A stretch of 64,000 nucleotides of DNA from Priestia megaterium NBRC 15308 = ATCC 14581 (GTDB taxonomy: Bacteria > Bacillota > Bacilli > Bacillales > Bacillaceae_H): assembly GCF_000832985.1 (NCBI RefSeq), contig NZ_CP009920.1, positions 496,001 to 560,000 on the forward strand, read 5' to 3'. Positions 24,002 to 33,290 of this stretch are shown here, in pieces. The position numbers and the translations under genes are program-made. A model generated the notes under the pieces. That model was not told where the DNA came from. It saw nothing but the letters and a program-made list of their open reading frames with translations, and made no database searches. Each line of letters starts with the position of its first letter. Positions within the stretch are counted from its first letter, which is position 1.

Positions 24002-24112
24002 TCATCCTGCAATTTGAGCCCTAGTAAAAGTTCCATTTATATTTCCTTCTACAATGATGCTATGTCCTGCAAAAATATCTCCATCAAAGAAGTAAAAATC
24101 AAAATTACCTTA
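24002..24112 (-). pseudogene. C-terminal remnant of a DUF2262/DUF2004-like gene
   Basis: 37 codons read GNFDFYFFDGDIFAGHSI and end NGTFTRAQIAG then TGA. This is the ending of a known type of small cytoplasmic protein (I recall DUF2262), with the N-terminal part missing. It directly abuts the hairpin at 24097-24142. Confidence 0.4.
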
Positions 24113-24142
24113 CCTTATATATAAGGCAGGTAATTTTTGATT
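24097..24142 (-). terminator. Long hairpin, probable terminator of the GntR regulator
   Basis: AATCAAAATTACCT pairs with AGGTAATTTTTGATT, and an inner palindrome CCTTATATATAAGG (24113-24126) would form a second stem. Lies 48 nt after the regulator stop. Confidence 0.6.
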
Positions 24143-24189
24143 AATTATGAAATAGGTACATAGAAATAAAAAATAAGTAGAACTCATTT

Positions 24190-24921
24190 TCACTGAGGAT
24201 TAGTAGGTTCCGAGTAGAACTCAATAAGATCTCCTCTTGCTAATGTTTGATAATATTCAATAGGCCTTTCTAAAGAATCATAAGTGGTGCCTTCAATTGA
24301 AAGGCACGGAGTTTCATTTCCGATTCTAAGTAATTTACTTTCAACCGAATCAGATAAAGATATTCGCATATACTGTTTTTGTTTAGCCAATTTTAATCCA
24401 TAGAATTCATCTAAGACCTGGTACAAGGATATTTTGTTTGATATATACTCTTCTATTTGTAAACAGAATTTGTATGGTATTTGACTTAATTCTATAGCAA
24501 CCGGAATATCATCAATAATTCTTAATCTCTTTAAAGAAAAAACTTCTTCTCCATTAGAAATATTTAATTTATTTGCTAGAAACTCATCTGCTTTTTCAAT
24601 TTTTGCAAAGATTGTCTCAGTAGTAGGTTTTAATCCTTTGTCTTCCATCCCTTTCGTGAAACTATTTACAGTTATAAAGTTCCATTGAATTTTACGGTTA
24701 GATATAAATGTACCTACGCCTACTCTTCGCTCTACAAACCCCTCTCTTTCCAATGTAGAAAGCGCGTGACGAGCTGTCATTCTACTCACTCCGAATTTAT
24801 CAGCTAACTCCCTTTCTGAAGGAATCTTATCGCCGTACTTAAGGTTTCCATTTTTAATTTCCTCTATAAACATTGTTTTCAACTTTTGATAATAAGGAAT
24901 TCCATCAATTTCTTTTTCCAT
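24190..24921 (-). CDS. frlR: GntR/HutC family regulator, probable FrlR
   Basis: 243 residues: winged helix-turn-helix at about 10-75 (GDKIPSERELADKFGVSRMTARHALSTLEREGF) and a UTRA effector domain at about 95-235. Placed next to the fructoselysine genes as FrlR (YurK) is in B. subtilis, so it probably senses fructoselysine 6-phosphate and represses from the TGGTATATACCA sites at 28569, 30790 and 30822. The ligand is inferred. Confidence 0.83.
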   Translation of the reverse strand: MEKEIDGIPYYQKLKTMFIEEIKNGNLKYGDKIPSERELADKFGVSRMTARHALSTLEREGFVERRVGVGTFISNRKIQWNFITVNSFTKGMEDKGLKPTTETIFAKIEKADEFLANKLNISNGEEVFSLKRLRIIDDIPVAIELSQIPYKFCLQIEEYISNKISLYQVLDEFYGLKLAKQKQYMRISLSDSVESKLLRIGNETPCLSIEGTTYDSLERPIEYYQTLARGDLIEFYSEPTNPQ

Positions 24922-25145
24922 TGTCTACCCCATTCTTTATATTTTCAATTTATACCTGTTATTAATAGATAATATATATATAAGTAAAAGTTTACAACCT
25001 TGGTATAAAGCTACAATTACTCAAATTCGTCAGATAAGGATTCTATAATTTCAGTTAACACCCTTTAAAATAAAAACACTATAATATTTCCAAGAATGAT
25101 AACCTTTTATATGATTGTTATCCGGTGTAAGTATAAAATAAAATA

Positions 25146-25182
25146 GGAGACGGACTCAAATGCTAAAAGGCCCGCCCCCTAA
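25146..25182 (-). terminator. GC-rich terminator of the frl operon
   Basis: On the minus-strand transcript GGGGGCGGGC pairs throughout with GUCCGUCUCC (several G-U pairs), followed by UAUUUUAUUUU. Confidence 0.7.
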
Positions 25183-25205
25183 TAATTTAAAGGTACTCTA
25201 AAAGA

Positions 25206-26048
25206 TCATACCAACTTTTTGGAGAGATTTGTCTTTTTGCTTAATCCATACCCAAATGCTCCGTAACTTTCACAGTTTTTTGCTGCTGCTATTGCTGATT
25301 GATTCAGTGCTTCATTTACATTGCCATGCTGATGATAATGGGTCAAAAACATTGAGATAAAGGAATCCCCTGCTCCTAGAGTGTCTATTACTTTTGCTTC
25401 AACGATAGGTTGTTTGTAAACTTGTTCATCTACTAAAAATAAGGCGCCCTTTTCTCCTCTTGTAATTCCAATAACTTTTGTTCCTAAGCTTTTTACGTAA
25501 TGCATTAACTCAATACACTCTGTTTCGTTTAATTCGCTTCCTGAGAAAAAGCCATAATCAACATATGGGCAAACCTTTTTAAGGTATGCTTCTTCATGTC
25601 GGAAAGAAAAGTCAAAAGAAATAGCTATTTTATCCGAGAGCATAGGTAAATCTTGTTCTATATGACTGTATAAGCTTGTATGCATAAGATCATGAGTTGA
25701 AATATAGTTAAGGTCAGTTTCATCGAAATTTAATTTTATTAGGGCTTGTACGCCTCCATTATTTGATCCAACAAAGGTACGATCGTTATCTTCGTTAAGG
25801 GAGATTACAGATTCTCCATTTGGTCCATATGCTTTCCTGATTCTAGAAATATCAACATCTTCAGCCACTAAACTATTTACAATATGATTAGCCGCCAGAT
25901 CGTTTCCAATCACTCCAATATAAGAGCTTTTCTCAACTCCATATCTTTTACATAAAACAGCTATGTTCAGAGCGTTTCCTCCTGGATAAATTTCGTCACG
26001 GTCTTGATAATAATCAACTACGTTGTCTCCTATTCCTATTACCTTCAT
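25206..26048 (-). CDS. frlD: PfkB family kinase, probable fructoselysine 6-kinase
   Basis: 280 residues with the PfkB signatures GGNALNIAVLCKRYG (22-36) and DTLGAGDSFISMFL near the C-terminus (ATP/catalytic Asp). FrlD phosphorylates fructoselysine at C6 before the deglycase FrlB splits it. The FrlB-like gene at 29737 and the regulator at 24190 support this substrate over other sugars. ATG behind GGTGAAGGG. Last gene of the minus-strand run that begins with the binding protein at 28437. Confidence 0.85.
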   Translation of the reverse strand: MKVIGIGDNVVDYYQDRDEIYPGGNALNIAVLCKRYGVEKSSYIGVIGNDLAANHIVNSLVAEDVDISRIRKAYGPNGESVISLNEDNDRTFVGSNNGGVQALIKLNFDETDLNYISTHDLMHTSLYSHIEQDLPMLSDKIAISFDFSFRHEEAYLKKVCPYVDYGFFSGSELNETECIELMHYVKSLGTKVIGITRGEKGALFLVDEQVYKQPIVEAKVIDTLGAGDSFISMFLTHYHQHGNVNEALNQSAIAAAKNCESYGAFGYGLSKKTNLSKKLV

Positions 26049-26198
26049 TTCCCTTCACCTCTGTATCTATATTTCATTTGATAAGTAAGTTATTTAAATA
26101 AAAGTGAAGGATCTATTATTTAATTTAAAGTTATATTACTTTCTTTAACCCTATAATCAATTTAAAGATCCTTTTTATTTTCAAATATACTTTCAGTT

Positions 26199-26966
26199 TC
26201 AAACAGCATTCCTTGATAATGTACTTAAAAACTTTCTGATACGTTCATTACCATTGGTAGTATGAAAAAACTTTTCTGGTGGTGCATCTTGAACAATTAC
26301 TCCCTGATCAATGAATATGACACGATCACCTACTTCACGAGCAAAGCCCATTTCATGGGTAACTACAGCCATTGTCATTCCTTCTAGTGCTAACTCTTTC
26401 ATTACTATAAGAACTTCACCGACTAATTCAGGATCTAAGGCAGAAGTTGGTTCATCAAAAAGCAACATCTTTGGTTTCATAGCCAATGCTCTTGCAATAG
26501 CAATTCGCTGTTGCTGCCCCCCAGAAAGAGAATGAGGATACTGATCGCGTTTATCTGACAAACCGACTTTCTTTAACAAATATTCTGCTTCCTGGATTGC
26601 TTGCTCTTTTTTTATTTTCCTTACGTAAATAGGACCTTCAATAATATTTTCAAGAACAGTTTTGTGGGCAAACAAGTGGAAACCTTGAAATACCATTCCA
26701 ATTTCAGCTCGAAATTTGCTTAATTCCTTGTCATTTCGTGAAGTATGCTTTCCATTTATATCTTTATAGAGAATTGACTCCCCTTCTAGCCTGATATCTC
26801 CTTCAGTAGGATACTCAAGGGCATTCATCATTCTCAGAAGAGTACTTTTCCCACTACCACTTGGTCCAACGATAACGACTACTTCACCTTTTCGTACTGA
26901 TAAATCAATTCCTTTAATCACTTTTTTTTCATTAAAAGATTTTTTAATATTGGCTAGTTGTAACAT
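26199..26966 (-). CDS. Polar amino-acid ABC transporter, ATP-binding protein
   Basis: 255 residues. Walker [10 protein letters not shown] (34-42), signature LSGGQQQRI (147-155), Walker [14 protein letters not shown] (168-180), HisP/GlnQ type. Overlaps the permease gene by 23 nt. In this setting the complex probably imports fructoselysine or another Amadori compound, which is chemically an amino-acid derivative; B. subtilis uses a sugar-type importer (FrlONM) instead. Confidence 0.92.
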   Translation of the reverse strand: MLQLANIKKSFNEKKVIKGIDLSVRKGEVVVIVGPSGSGKSTLLRMMNALEYPTEGDIRLEGESILYKDINGKHTSRNDKELSKFRAEIGMVFQGFHLFAHKTVLENIIEGPIYVRKIKKEQAIQEAEYLLKKVGLSDKRDQYPHSLSGGQQQRIAIARALAMKPKMLLFDEPTSALDPELVGEVLIVMKELALEGMTMAVVTHEMGFAREVGDRVIFIDQGVIVQDAPPEKFFHTTNGNERIRKFLSTLSRNAV

Positions 26967-27618
26967 TATTTTTATTACCTCGCTTTTCTAAATAATCTAC
27001 AAGAATGGCAAGTGGATAATGTAGAGCCCAATAAATAATTCCGATCATCGTGAATATCTGTATATTTTGATATGTGGATGAAGCTAATAAATTTCCTTCA
27101 TGCATTAACTCTGTCACTGTAATAACTGCTGCTAATGAAGAGTTTTTGATTAATACAATAGCTGAATTTCCGATCGCAGGAATGACATTTTTAATTGCTT
27201 GAGGGAGAATAATCCTACGCATTGAAAGAGAGTAATTCATTCCAATAGCCTTTGCTGCTTCCATTTGTCCTTTAGGAATGGATTTAATACCTGCTCGGAA
27301 TGTTTCAGCTAAGTAAGCACTCTCATTAATAGAAAGAGCAACAATAGCTGCCTGAAAAGCACTTAACGAAAGACCTAAATCAGGAAAAACAAAGTAAACA
27401 TACATCATTTGCACTAAGAGAGGTGTTCCTCTTACTATGCTGATATAAATACCACATACTTTATTTATAAATTTATTCGGCGTTATTTTACCAAGCGCAA
27501 CCGCTAAACCAATAATAAGAGAGAGAATTAATGATATTATAGTTAATTCAATTGTAATAACGGTACCTTCAAGAAACCTTGGTGCAAATTCTCTCGCATT
27601 CGATAAAAAATCATTCAT
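26944..27618 (-). CDS. Polar amino-acid ABC transporter, permease
   Basis: 224 residues, five hydrophobic helices, HisM/GlnP type, with the ATPase-contact loop [32 protein letters not shown] (about 138-170). Follows the binding-protein gene by 21 nt. Partner of the ATPase at 26199 and the lipoprotein at 27640. Confidence 0.92.
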   Translation of the reverse strand: MNDFLSNAREFAPRFLEGTVITIELTIISLILSLIIGLAVALGKITPNKFINKVCGIYISIVRGTPLLVQMMYVYFVFPDLGLSLSAFQAAIVALSINESAYLAETFRAGIKSIPKGQMEAAKAIGMNYSLSMRRIILPQAIKNVIPAIGNSAIVLIKNSSLAAVITVTELMHEGNLLASSTYQNIQIFTMIGIIYWALHYPLAILVDYLEKRGNKNNVTTSQY

Positions 27619-27639
27619 TGTTGGTCCCCTCCCTCTTCA

Positions 27640-28437
27640 TTAATTAAAATCCCAATCCACACCCCATTTTTTATAAATATCTTTCAGAGTGCCATCAGCT
27701 TTCATTTCTTGAATTGCTTTGTTAAATTTTTTTACTAGTTCAGAGCGATCTTTGGATACGCCTATTCCAACTTCTCCTGTAAGAGAAGGAACATACCCCT
27801 CAACAATTCGATACTTCATATTAGGATTTTTAGCTTTAAAATAACTAAAGGTAGGAGCGTCTGCTAAAGCTGCATCTATACGGTTTGTTTGAATATCTTT
27901 TAGTAAATCGGATAGTGTTTGGTAAGTTTTCACTTTTATATTTAAATCTTTATTTTCTTTTTCTAGCATGTCTTTAAATGACGTCCCCATTTGAACCCCA
28001 ATAACTTTTCCTTTTAAGTCCTTCAATGATTTTGTCGTTTTGTCGCGTTCTGGTACAATAAGGCCTTCACCAAAACCGAACACGGGATCTGTAAAGTTAA
28101 TTTGTTTTTTTCTTTCATCAGTAATATACATAGCGTCAGCAATAACATCTGCCTTACCTGATTGTAAAGAAGGAATAAGCGAATTCCATTCCCCAGTTGA
28201 TATTTGAATTTTCACACCCGATCTCTTTGCTACTTCATTAACAATATCAATAATAAAACCTTCAATTTTATTGGTTTTTGGGTTTGTAGCATTAAATGGA
28301 TATCCTCCAGCTGTAGTTATTACTTTAATTTCCTTATCGTTTTTTGAAGCTTCTCCACTAGTTGATGTATTTTTTCCACACCCCACTACCCCCATAAGTA
28401 AAATAAGAGTCACACATGCTATTAGAATTTTTTTCAT
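27640..28437 (-). CDS. Amino-acid-type solute-binding lipoprotein
   Basis: 265 residues. Lipoprotein signal with lipobox MGVVGC (lipidated Cys20), then a family 3 solute-binding domain (KEIKVITTAGGYPFNATNPKTN, GFIIDIVNEVAKRSGVKIQI, ADVIADAMYITDERKKQINFTDPV). Captures the substrate outside the membrane for the permease/ATPase pair encoded next. The promoter region carries one copy of the frl operator (28569-28580). Confidence 0.92.
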   Translation of the reverse strand: MKKILIACVTLILLMGVVGCGKNTSTSGEASKNDKEIKVITTAGGYPFNATNPKTNKIEGFIIDIVNEVAKRSGVKIQISTGEWNSLIPSLQSGKADVIADAMYITDERKKQINFTDPVFGFGEGLIVPERDKTTKSLKDLKGKVIGVQMGTSFKDMLEKENKDLNIKVKTYQTLSDLLKDIQTNRIDAALADAPTFSYFKAKNPNMKYRIVEGYVPSLTGEVGIGVSKDRSELVKKFNKAIQEMKADGTLKDIYKKWGVDWDFN

Positions 28438-28568
28438 TACAAACTTCCCCCTATATTAAAGATGTTCTTCCTTGTTAACCGCTTACAACCCCTCTTATAG
28501 ATATTAGACAATAATGAAAATTCCTAAAATTATAAAGATAGGATTATCATATCACAGAAAAAATAAAA

Positions 28569-28580
28569 TGGTATATACCA
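28569..28580. promoter_or_regulatory. frl operator upstream of the binding-protein gene
   Basis: TGGTATATACCA, a 12-bp palindrome identical in core to the two sites before the deglycase gene. It lies 130 nt upstream of the start at 28437. Confidence 0.7.
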
Positions 28581-28597
28581 AATGGAATTTATTTAGA

Positions 28598-29434
28598 CTA
28601 CCACTTCAATTTAAATTTCCCAAACGTTTTCTTAGTTGGTAATGATAAAATAAAGGCCTCGGGGTCGATACCTTTTACTGCATGAGTTACTTCCATCCAC
28701 TCTAATTCGATAATCAAACATAGCAACACCGTTTTTTTCTTTTCCTTGTATATATCGATATCCTTCCACGAGGTAACTTCTCTATCTAATTTTTTTGCCA
28801 GTAAGGAAGAGATTTCTTCCCCCTCGTTTGTAATAATCATGACGGCACTTTTCTCTGCAATGTTTAGAATGGCATCATATGTTTTAGTTCCTACAAAAAA
28901 TGATAGGATGGTATACATAGCCGACTGAACATCGAAAATAAGCGCTGAAATGGCTACAATAGCGGCGCTAAAAATTAAGCTGAATTTTCCTATAGAAATG
29001 TTTGTATACTTAGCGATAACACGAGAAAGTATATCAAGCCCCCCTACTGATCCGCCTAGCCTAAGAATAATAGCAGCTCCACTTCCTGAAATGATTGCTC
29101 CATAAATACAACACAATAATATATCTTTAGTCCATATTAAGCGGACAGGAATCCATTCAAAAAAAAGAGAGGATACTATTACTGAAAATACAGTGTAAAT
29201 AATAAACTTTTTACCAATATGAATGTACCCTAAGAACAGTAATGGAATATTGTAAACAAAATACTGTATCCCCATTTCCCATTCAAATAGATGATAAAAA
29301 ATTGCACAAATTCCACCTAACCCGCCAGCTAGTAAACTTGAAGGTGTTAGCAAACAATTAGTTCCAAAAGCAAATAGAAAACAACCTACTGTAATTCCTG
29401 CTAGTTCATAAGTAATTTGATACTTACGAGCCAC
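28598..29434 (-). CDS. YitT family membrane protein (DUF161/DUF2179)
   Basis: 278 residues from GTG 29434, which has AAAGGA 9 nt before it. Five N-terminal helices with GITVGCFLFAFGTNCLLTPSSLLAGGLGG and GGSVGGLDILSRVIAKY, then a cytoplasmic DUF2179 domain (VMIITNEGEEISSLLAKKLDREVTSW). Function of the family is unknown; it might pass the amino acid released from Amadori products. Ends between the deglycase and the transporter genes, suggesting cotranscription with frlB. Confidence 0.88.
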   Translation of the reverse strand: MARKYQITYELAGITVGCFLFAFGTNCLLTPSSLLAGGLGGICAIFYHLFEWEMGIQYFVYNIPLLFLGYIHIGKKFIIYTVFSVIVSSLFFEWIPVRLIWTKDILLCCIYGAIISGSGAAIILRLGGSVGGLDILSRVIAKYTNISIGKFSLIFSAAIVAISALIFDVQSAMYTILSFFVGTKTYDAILNIAEKSAVMIITNEGEEISSLLAKKLDREVTSWKDIDIYKEKKKTVLLCLIIELEWMEVTHAVKGIDPEAFILSLPTKKTFGKFKLKW

Positions 29435-29689
29435 ACTAAAACATCCTTTCACTCTCTCTCATAGAGTATCCTCTGTTAACTCTTCATTAACTCTAACTTC
29501 TTTATTATCCAGGTCTAATGAAAATGGATGTTAAAGGGAAATTATTTTATGATCAATACTTTTCCAAAAACTTTCTTCATCAGACACATGTATTCATACG
29601 TTAAAAATCTTAAATTTCCAGAAAAGTATTGACGTATGTAGTAATTAATAGATTTTTATTAATAAAGCCAGTAGTTTGAGAAACTTCCT

Positions 29690-29727
29690 TGAGGAGAACA
29701 CTTACTTCCTATATTCCCCTCAAGTTT
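29690..29727 (-). terminator. Hairpin after the deglycase gene
   Basis: 11-bp stem CTTGAGGGGAA / TTCTCCTCAAG (one G-U) on the minus strand, without a strong T-run; may be a partial terminator or RNA-stabilising stem. Confidence 0.4.
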
Positions 29728-29736
29728 AACTACTTC

Positions 29737-30750
29737 TTAGTAAGCTACAGTACGGTAATACCTTCTTTTATCTAAGGAATGATTGCGCTTATTTTCTAGA
29801 TGAACACTTACTCGTTGAAGTAGACTTCCTAAGACTAGTGGAGGGAAATATTGACGAAATTCTGGACTAATCCCATCAAGCGTATAATCTTGAGTATCAA
29901 AGATAGTAAGCTTGTCAGTATATTTCTCAGCAAAACGCTCTACTCTCTCAGCTAAAGGTCTCGTAGCGTCTTCTCCTTTAAGTAAGATAATACTGGTGTC
30001 TCTTTCAACCAGCTCAATTGTTCCATGGAAAAATTCTGCTGCATGTACAGACTTTGTACGAATCCATTGCATCTCTTCCAGTACGCACATACTATATGCA
30101 TAAGTTCTTCCCCATGCCGTTCCTGATCCAATTAACATATGATAATCTTCATCTTTATATTTATCTGCGAATTCTTTAGCTTTTTCTTCTGTCTGTTCTT
30201 TTACTGAAATTAAATTTTCAGGCATTTTCTCTAACTCTGATACAAATTGTTCGTATTGCGCGAATTCTCCATTATTGTGCATTAGTCTAAAGATAATCAT
30301 ATACATTTGAAGATTTATTGAATCTGCAGCGTAGTCGTTTTCTGCGTAGTTAGCTATTGGATAATCTACGATATTTGCTAATGGAGTATCCATTTCTCCC
30401 ACTAACCCAATAGTAGTTGCCCCTCTTTCCTTACAATATTGTGCTGCTTCAACAGTCTCTTCTGTTGTACCGGATAGAGAAGAGAGAATAACAACTGAAT
30501 TTTCATCAAATTGTTTATGGCTTTGTAGCATAAACTCAGAAGCAATTTCAGCATAAGCAGGAATAGATGAAGTAGAATTCCATATGTATTCAAATGGATA
30601 CATAATAGCGATAGAACCACCTGATCCAATAAGGAATAAATTTTTAAATTCTTTTTTTGAAACTTCATCCATTTTCTTTTCTATTTCTGCTCTTAATAAC
30701 ACTGCTCCATTTGTTACTTTTAAGTAGTTCCGTGGATTAAACTTTAACAT
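29737..30750 (-). CDS. frlB: SIS-domain deglycase, probable fructoselysine 6-phosphate deglycase
   Basis: 337 residues with two SIS domains: LFLIGSGGSIAIMYPFEYIW and SSLSGTTEETVEAAQYCKERGATTIGLVG in the first, YHMLIGSGTAWGRTYAYSMCVLEEMQWIRTKSVHAAEFFHG in the second. FrlB splits fructoselysine 6-phosphate into glucose 6-phosphate and lysine. Two perfect operator palindromes lie just upstream. The exact Amadori substrate (fructose or glucose type, lysine or another amino acid) cannot be read from sequence. Confidence 0.85.
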   Translation of the reverse strand: MLKFNPRNYLKVTNGAVLLRAEIEKKMDEVSKKEFKNLFLIGSGGSIAIMYPFEYIWNSTSSIPAYAEIASEFMLQSHKQFDENSVVILSSLSGTTEETVEAAQYCKERGATTIGLVGEMDTPLANIVDYPIANYAENDYAADSINLQMYMIIFRLMHNNGEFAQYEQFVSELEKMPENLISVKEQTEEKAKEFADKYKDEDYHMLIGSGTAWGRTYAYSMCVLEEMQWIRTKSVHAAEFFHGTIELVERDTSIILLKGEDATRPLAERVERFAEKYTDKLTIFDTQDYTLDGISPEFRQYFPPLVLGSLLQRVSVHLENKRNHSLDKRRYYRTVAY

Positions 30751-30783
30751 TTAGCAATCTCTCCTCTTAATTTTCAATTTAGC

Positions 30784-30835
30784 TACTCAATGGTATATAC
30801 CATTGAGTATAAAAAATATAATGGTATATACCATT
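30784..30835. promoter_or_regulatory. Two frl operators in front of the deglycase gene
   Basis: A 26-bp perfect palindrome (30784-30809) and a 16-bp one (30820-30835) share the core AATGGTATATACCATT; centres are 31 bp apart, about three helical turns. Same core as at 28569. Confidence 0.75.
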
Positions 30836-30910
30836 TGTAATTTAGATTATAACACGCAAAATTATAGGATTCAATATAAATATTAAAAAATTCTGATAAT
30901 TAAAATAATA

Positions 30911-31081
30911 TCGGGACAACCCTTGCATCTATTAAGCCCGCTTCAAAGTTCAATTTATGTCTTAGTAGGACTCCTAGGTATTGATATAGGTGATCATATT
31001 CGCTTTGTTGCCAAGTATGCCCTTGGAACAGCGTTAGTTATGAAGATTGTGTCTATATTATTTGGAATACTATCTATATAA
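30911..31081 (+). pseudogene. C-terminal fragment of a CitMHS-type citrate transporter
   Basis: About 56 codons read LSPLQSSIYVLVGLLGIDIG and GDHIRFVAKYALGTALVMKI and end in TAA, matching the last helices of CitM/CitH metal-citrate symporters (pattern SPL-P-S-Y-L-VGLAG-E-GDH). No start codon and no upstream part are present, so it is a deletion remnant. Confidence 0.6.
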
Positions 31082-31232
31082 ATGATTTATAAAAACATAA
31101 AAAAGGAGAGCTGATTCTTCAAAACATTTCTCTCTTTCATTAATTTGTTTTCAATTGTTTGAATAATAAAGGTTATGTCTATATCTGCAAAAATTTAAAA
31201 GGTGCTTACATAAGGCTACTTAAGTTGTTAAA

Positions 31233-31712
31233 TCAACTCCATCTTTTCACCTTTTCAAATAAATACTGCACTCCATATAACAAATATGCTTTGTAATGAA
31301 GATAGATAAAAAATTGGAAATGACTTAACCGTTTCAGACTTACAATTTTCAACCTTTTAAGAACATCAATAAAGTAAAAAGCAAAGATTCCATCAACTAT
31401 AACATTCAGTAATAAAAACTTCTTAAAGTTTCCATACGAAGATTTAAGCAGCCACATTGAAAGAGGCATATAAGGTCCAACGCTAAAAGGAAGTTCATCT
31501 TTTATAAATGAACTTTTTTTATCATAAAATTTCCACCACTTCCTCTGATGTCCATACAAATGATTAGTAATTTCAAAGATAATAATAAAAATCCCTGCTA
31601 ACGAATAACGTTTTATGCTACGTTTTCCTATAAATAACAACGACAACCATGGAATCGCTATTATAGACAGGTTAAATCCTAAGTGTTTTCTTGATATCAT
31701 AAGCGAACTCAC
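31233..31712 (-). CDS. Uncharacterised membrane protein, paralogue of 38490-38969
   Basis: 159 residues with about four hydrophobic segments. It shares the frame PWLSLLFIGKRSIKRYSLAG, WWKFYDKK-SF--DELPFSVGP, YGNFKKFLLLNVIVDGIFAF and L-R-S-FQ with the protein at 38490. A second Met (residue 5) could be the start. Family unnamed; two copies 7 kb apart suggest local duplication. Confidence 0.7.
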   Translation of the reverse strand: MSSLMISRKHLGFNLSIIAIPWLSLLFIGKRSIKRYSLAGIFIIIFEITNHLYGHQRKWWKFYDKKSSFIKDELPFSVGPYMPLSMWLLKSSYGNFKKFLLLNVIVDGIFAFYFIDVLKRLKIVSLKRLSHFQFFIYLHYKAYLLYGVQYLFEKVKRWS

Positions 31713-31757
31713 CTCAATGTACTTTATCTAGTTCTTCTTATAGTGTCCGCCTATTAC

Positions 31758-31796
31758 AAAAAAAACACAGACCATCCAATGGTCTGTGTTTTTTAT
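31758..31796 (-). terminator. Terminator of the DHA2 exporter gene
   Basis: AAAAACACAGACCAT / ATGGTCTGTGTTTTT stem with T-runs on both strands. Confidence 0.85.
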
Positions 31797-33241
31797 TAAT
31801 GTGCTTTTTGTTCAACATTGACTCTCTTGATAAAGAACGAGATAACCAATCCAACAATTGCAACAATAATCGCAAAGACGAACGCATGCTGAACACCGTT
31901 GGTAAAGGCAAGAACTTGATTTAATGGATCCATTTTATCTGATACCGTCTCAAGGAAGCTTCTTGAACCTGATGAAAGAATGGAAATTCCAACAGCTGTT
32001 CCAATTGCGCCAGAAACCTGCTGCAAAGTGTTCATAATTGCTGTTCCGTGCGGGTACAGCTCAGGGGGAAGCTGGTTTAATCCGTTTGTTTGAGCCGGCA
32101 TCATAATCATCGAAATGGCTATCATAAGCGCAATGTGCAGAGCAACGATAAACCCTGTTGACGTTTCCAGCGTTACGGTTGAGAAACCATACATGGTGCC
32201 GGCTACAATCACAAGTCCAGGGATAACTAACCATTTGGGACCAAAGCGGTCAAATAATCCCCCCATAACCGGTGAAAGAATTCCGTTAATCACTCCTCCA
32301 GGAAGAAGCATTAGGCCAGCGGCAAAGGTTGATAAAGCTAATGATGTTTGTAAGTACAAAGGTAAAATCATCATCGCAGACAATAGTACCATCATGCAGA
32401 CTAGAATTAATAAAAGGCCAATTGTAAACATTGGATACTTAAAGGCTTTAAGGTCTAACATTGGCTCTTCCATCTTCGTTTGACGAATAGAAAACGCAAC
32501 TAACGCGATAGTTCCAATCACAAGAGTTAGAATAACCTGTAGACTTCCCCAGCCCCCGCCTTCTCCAGCACTGCTAAATCCAAACACGATTCCTCCAAAA
32601 CCTATTGTTGAAAGAACAACGGAAATCATATCGATTTTTGGCTTTGTTGGTGTGGTAACGTTCTGCATAAAAAAAGCTCCAAATACTAAGGCAACAAATA
32701 ACAGTGGAAGTGAAATCCAGAAAATCCAGTGCCACGTTAATGTTTTTAAGATTAATCCTGATACGGTTGGTCCAACAGCTGGCGCAAACATAATAACAAG
32801 GCCGATGATCCCCATTGACTTTCCACGTTTATGCGGCGGGATAATAACAAGAATCGTGTTAAACATAAGCGGTAAAAGTAAAGCAGTTCCAACCGCTTGC
32901 ACGACACGGGCAATCATCAGTACCCCAAACGTTGGTGCAATAGCCGCAATAAATGTTCCAATGATGGAGCAAATTAGAGATGCTATAAAAAGCTGTCTGG
33001 TCATAAATCGCTGAAGAATAAAACCTGAAATAGGTACCAGAATTCCTAACGTTAACAGGTACCCTGTTGTCAGCCATTGAGCGGTTGTTTCGTGAATGCC
33101 AAATCCTGAAATTAGCTCCTTTAACGCCATATTTAAAGCTGTTTCACTAAATAAACCGATAAACCCGGCAATAAGAAACGACGTAATAATCGGCAGCACT
33201 TTGATGTTAGAGCTTTCGGCTGCTGTTTGTTGATTACTCAT
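31796..33241 (-). CDS. MFS drug:proton antiporter, DHA2 family (14 helices)
   Basis: 481 residues. Motif C-like GLVIMFAPAVGPTVSGLILKTLTWHWIFWISLP near 150-182 and QWLTTGYLLTLGILVPISGFI near 59-79 are the EmrB/QacA family marks. Exports drugs or metabolites using the proton gradient; substrate unknown. ATG behind AGAGGAAG. Next to a small basic membrane ORF at 33291. Confidence 0.9.
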   Translation of the reverse strand: MSNQQTAAESSNIKVLPIITSFLIAGFIGLFSETALNMALKELISGFGIHETTAQWLTTGYLLTLGILVPISGFILQRFMTRQLFIASLICSIIGTFIAAIAPTFGVLMIARVVQAVGTALLLPLMFNTILVIIPPHKRGKSMGIIGLVIMFAPAVGPTVSGLILKTLTWHWIFWISLPLLFVALVFGAFFMQNVTTPTKPKIDMISVVLSTIGFGGIVFGFSSAGEGGGWGSLQVILTLVIGTIALVAFSIRQTKMEEPMLDLKAFKYPMFTIGLLLILVCMMVLLSAMMILPLYLQTSLALSTFAAGLMLLPGGVINGILSPVMGGLFDRFGPKWLVIPGLVIVAGTMYGFSTVTLETSTGFIVALHIALMIAISMIMMPAQTNGLNQLPPELYPHGTAIMNTLQQVSGAIGTAVGISILSSGSRSFLETVSDKMDPLNQVLAFTNGVQHAFVFAIIVAIVGLVISFFIKRVNVEQKAH

Positions 33242-33290
33242 ATTAAATTGTCTTCCTCTCTTTTACATACTCTTTTTGGTGAACGTTTTT

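Noticed and set aside
28473-28490. cre-like sequence TGTAAGCGGTTAACA (minus strand) before the binding-protein gene
   Set aside because: One base too long for the 14-bp cre consensus.
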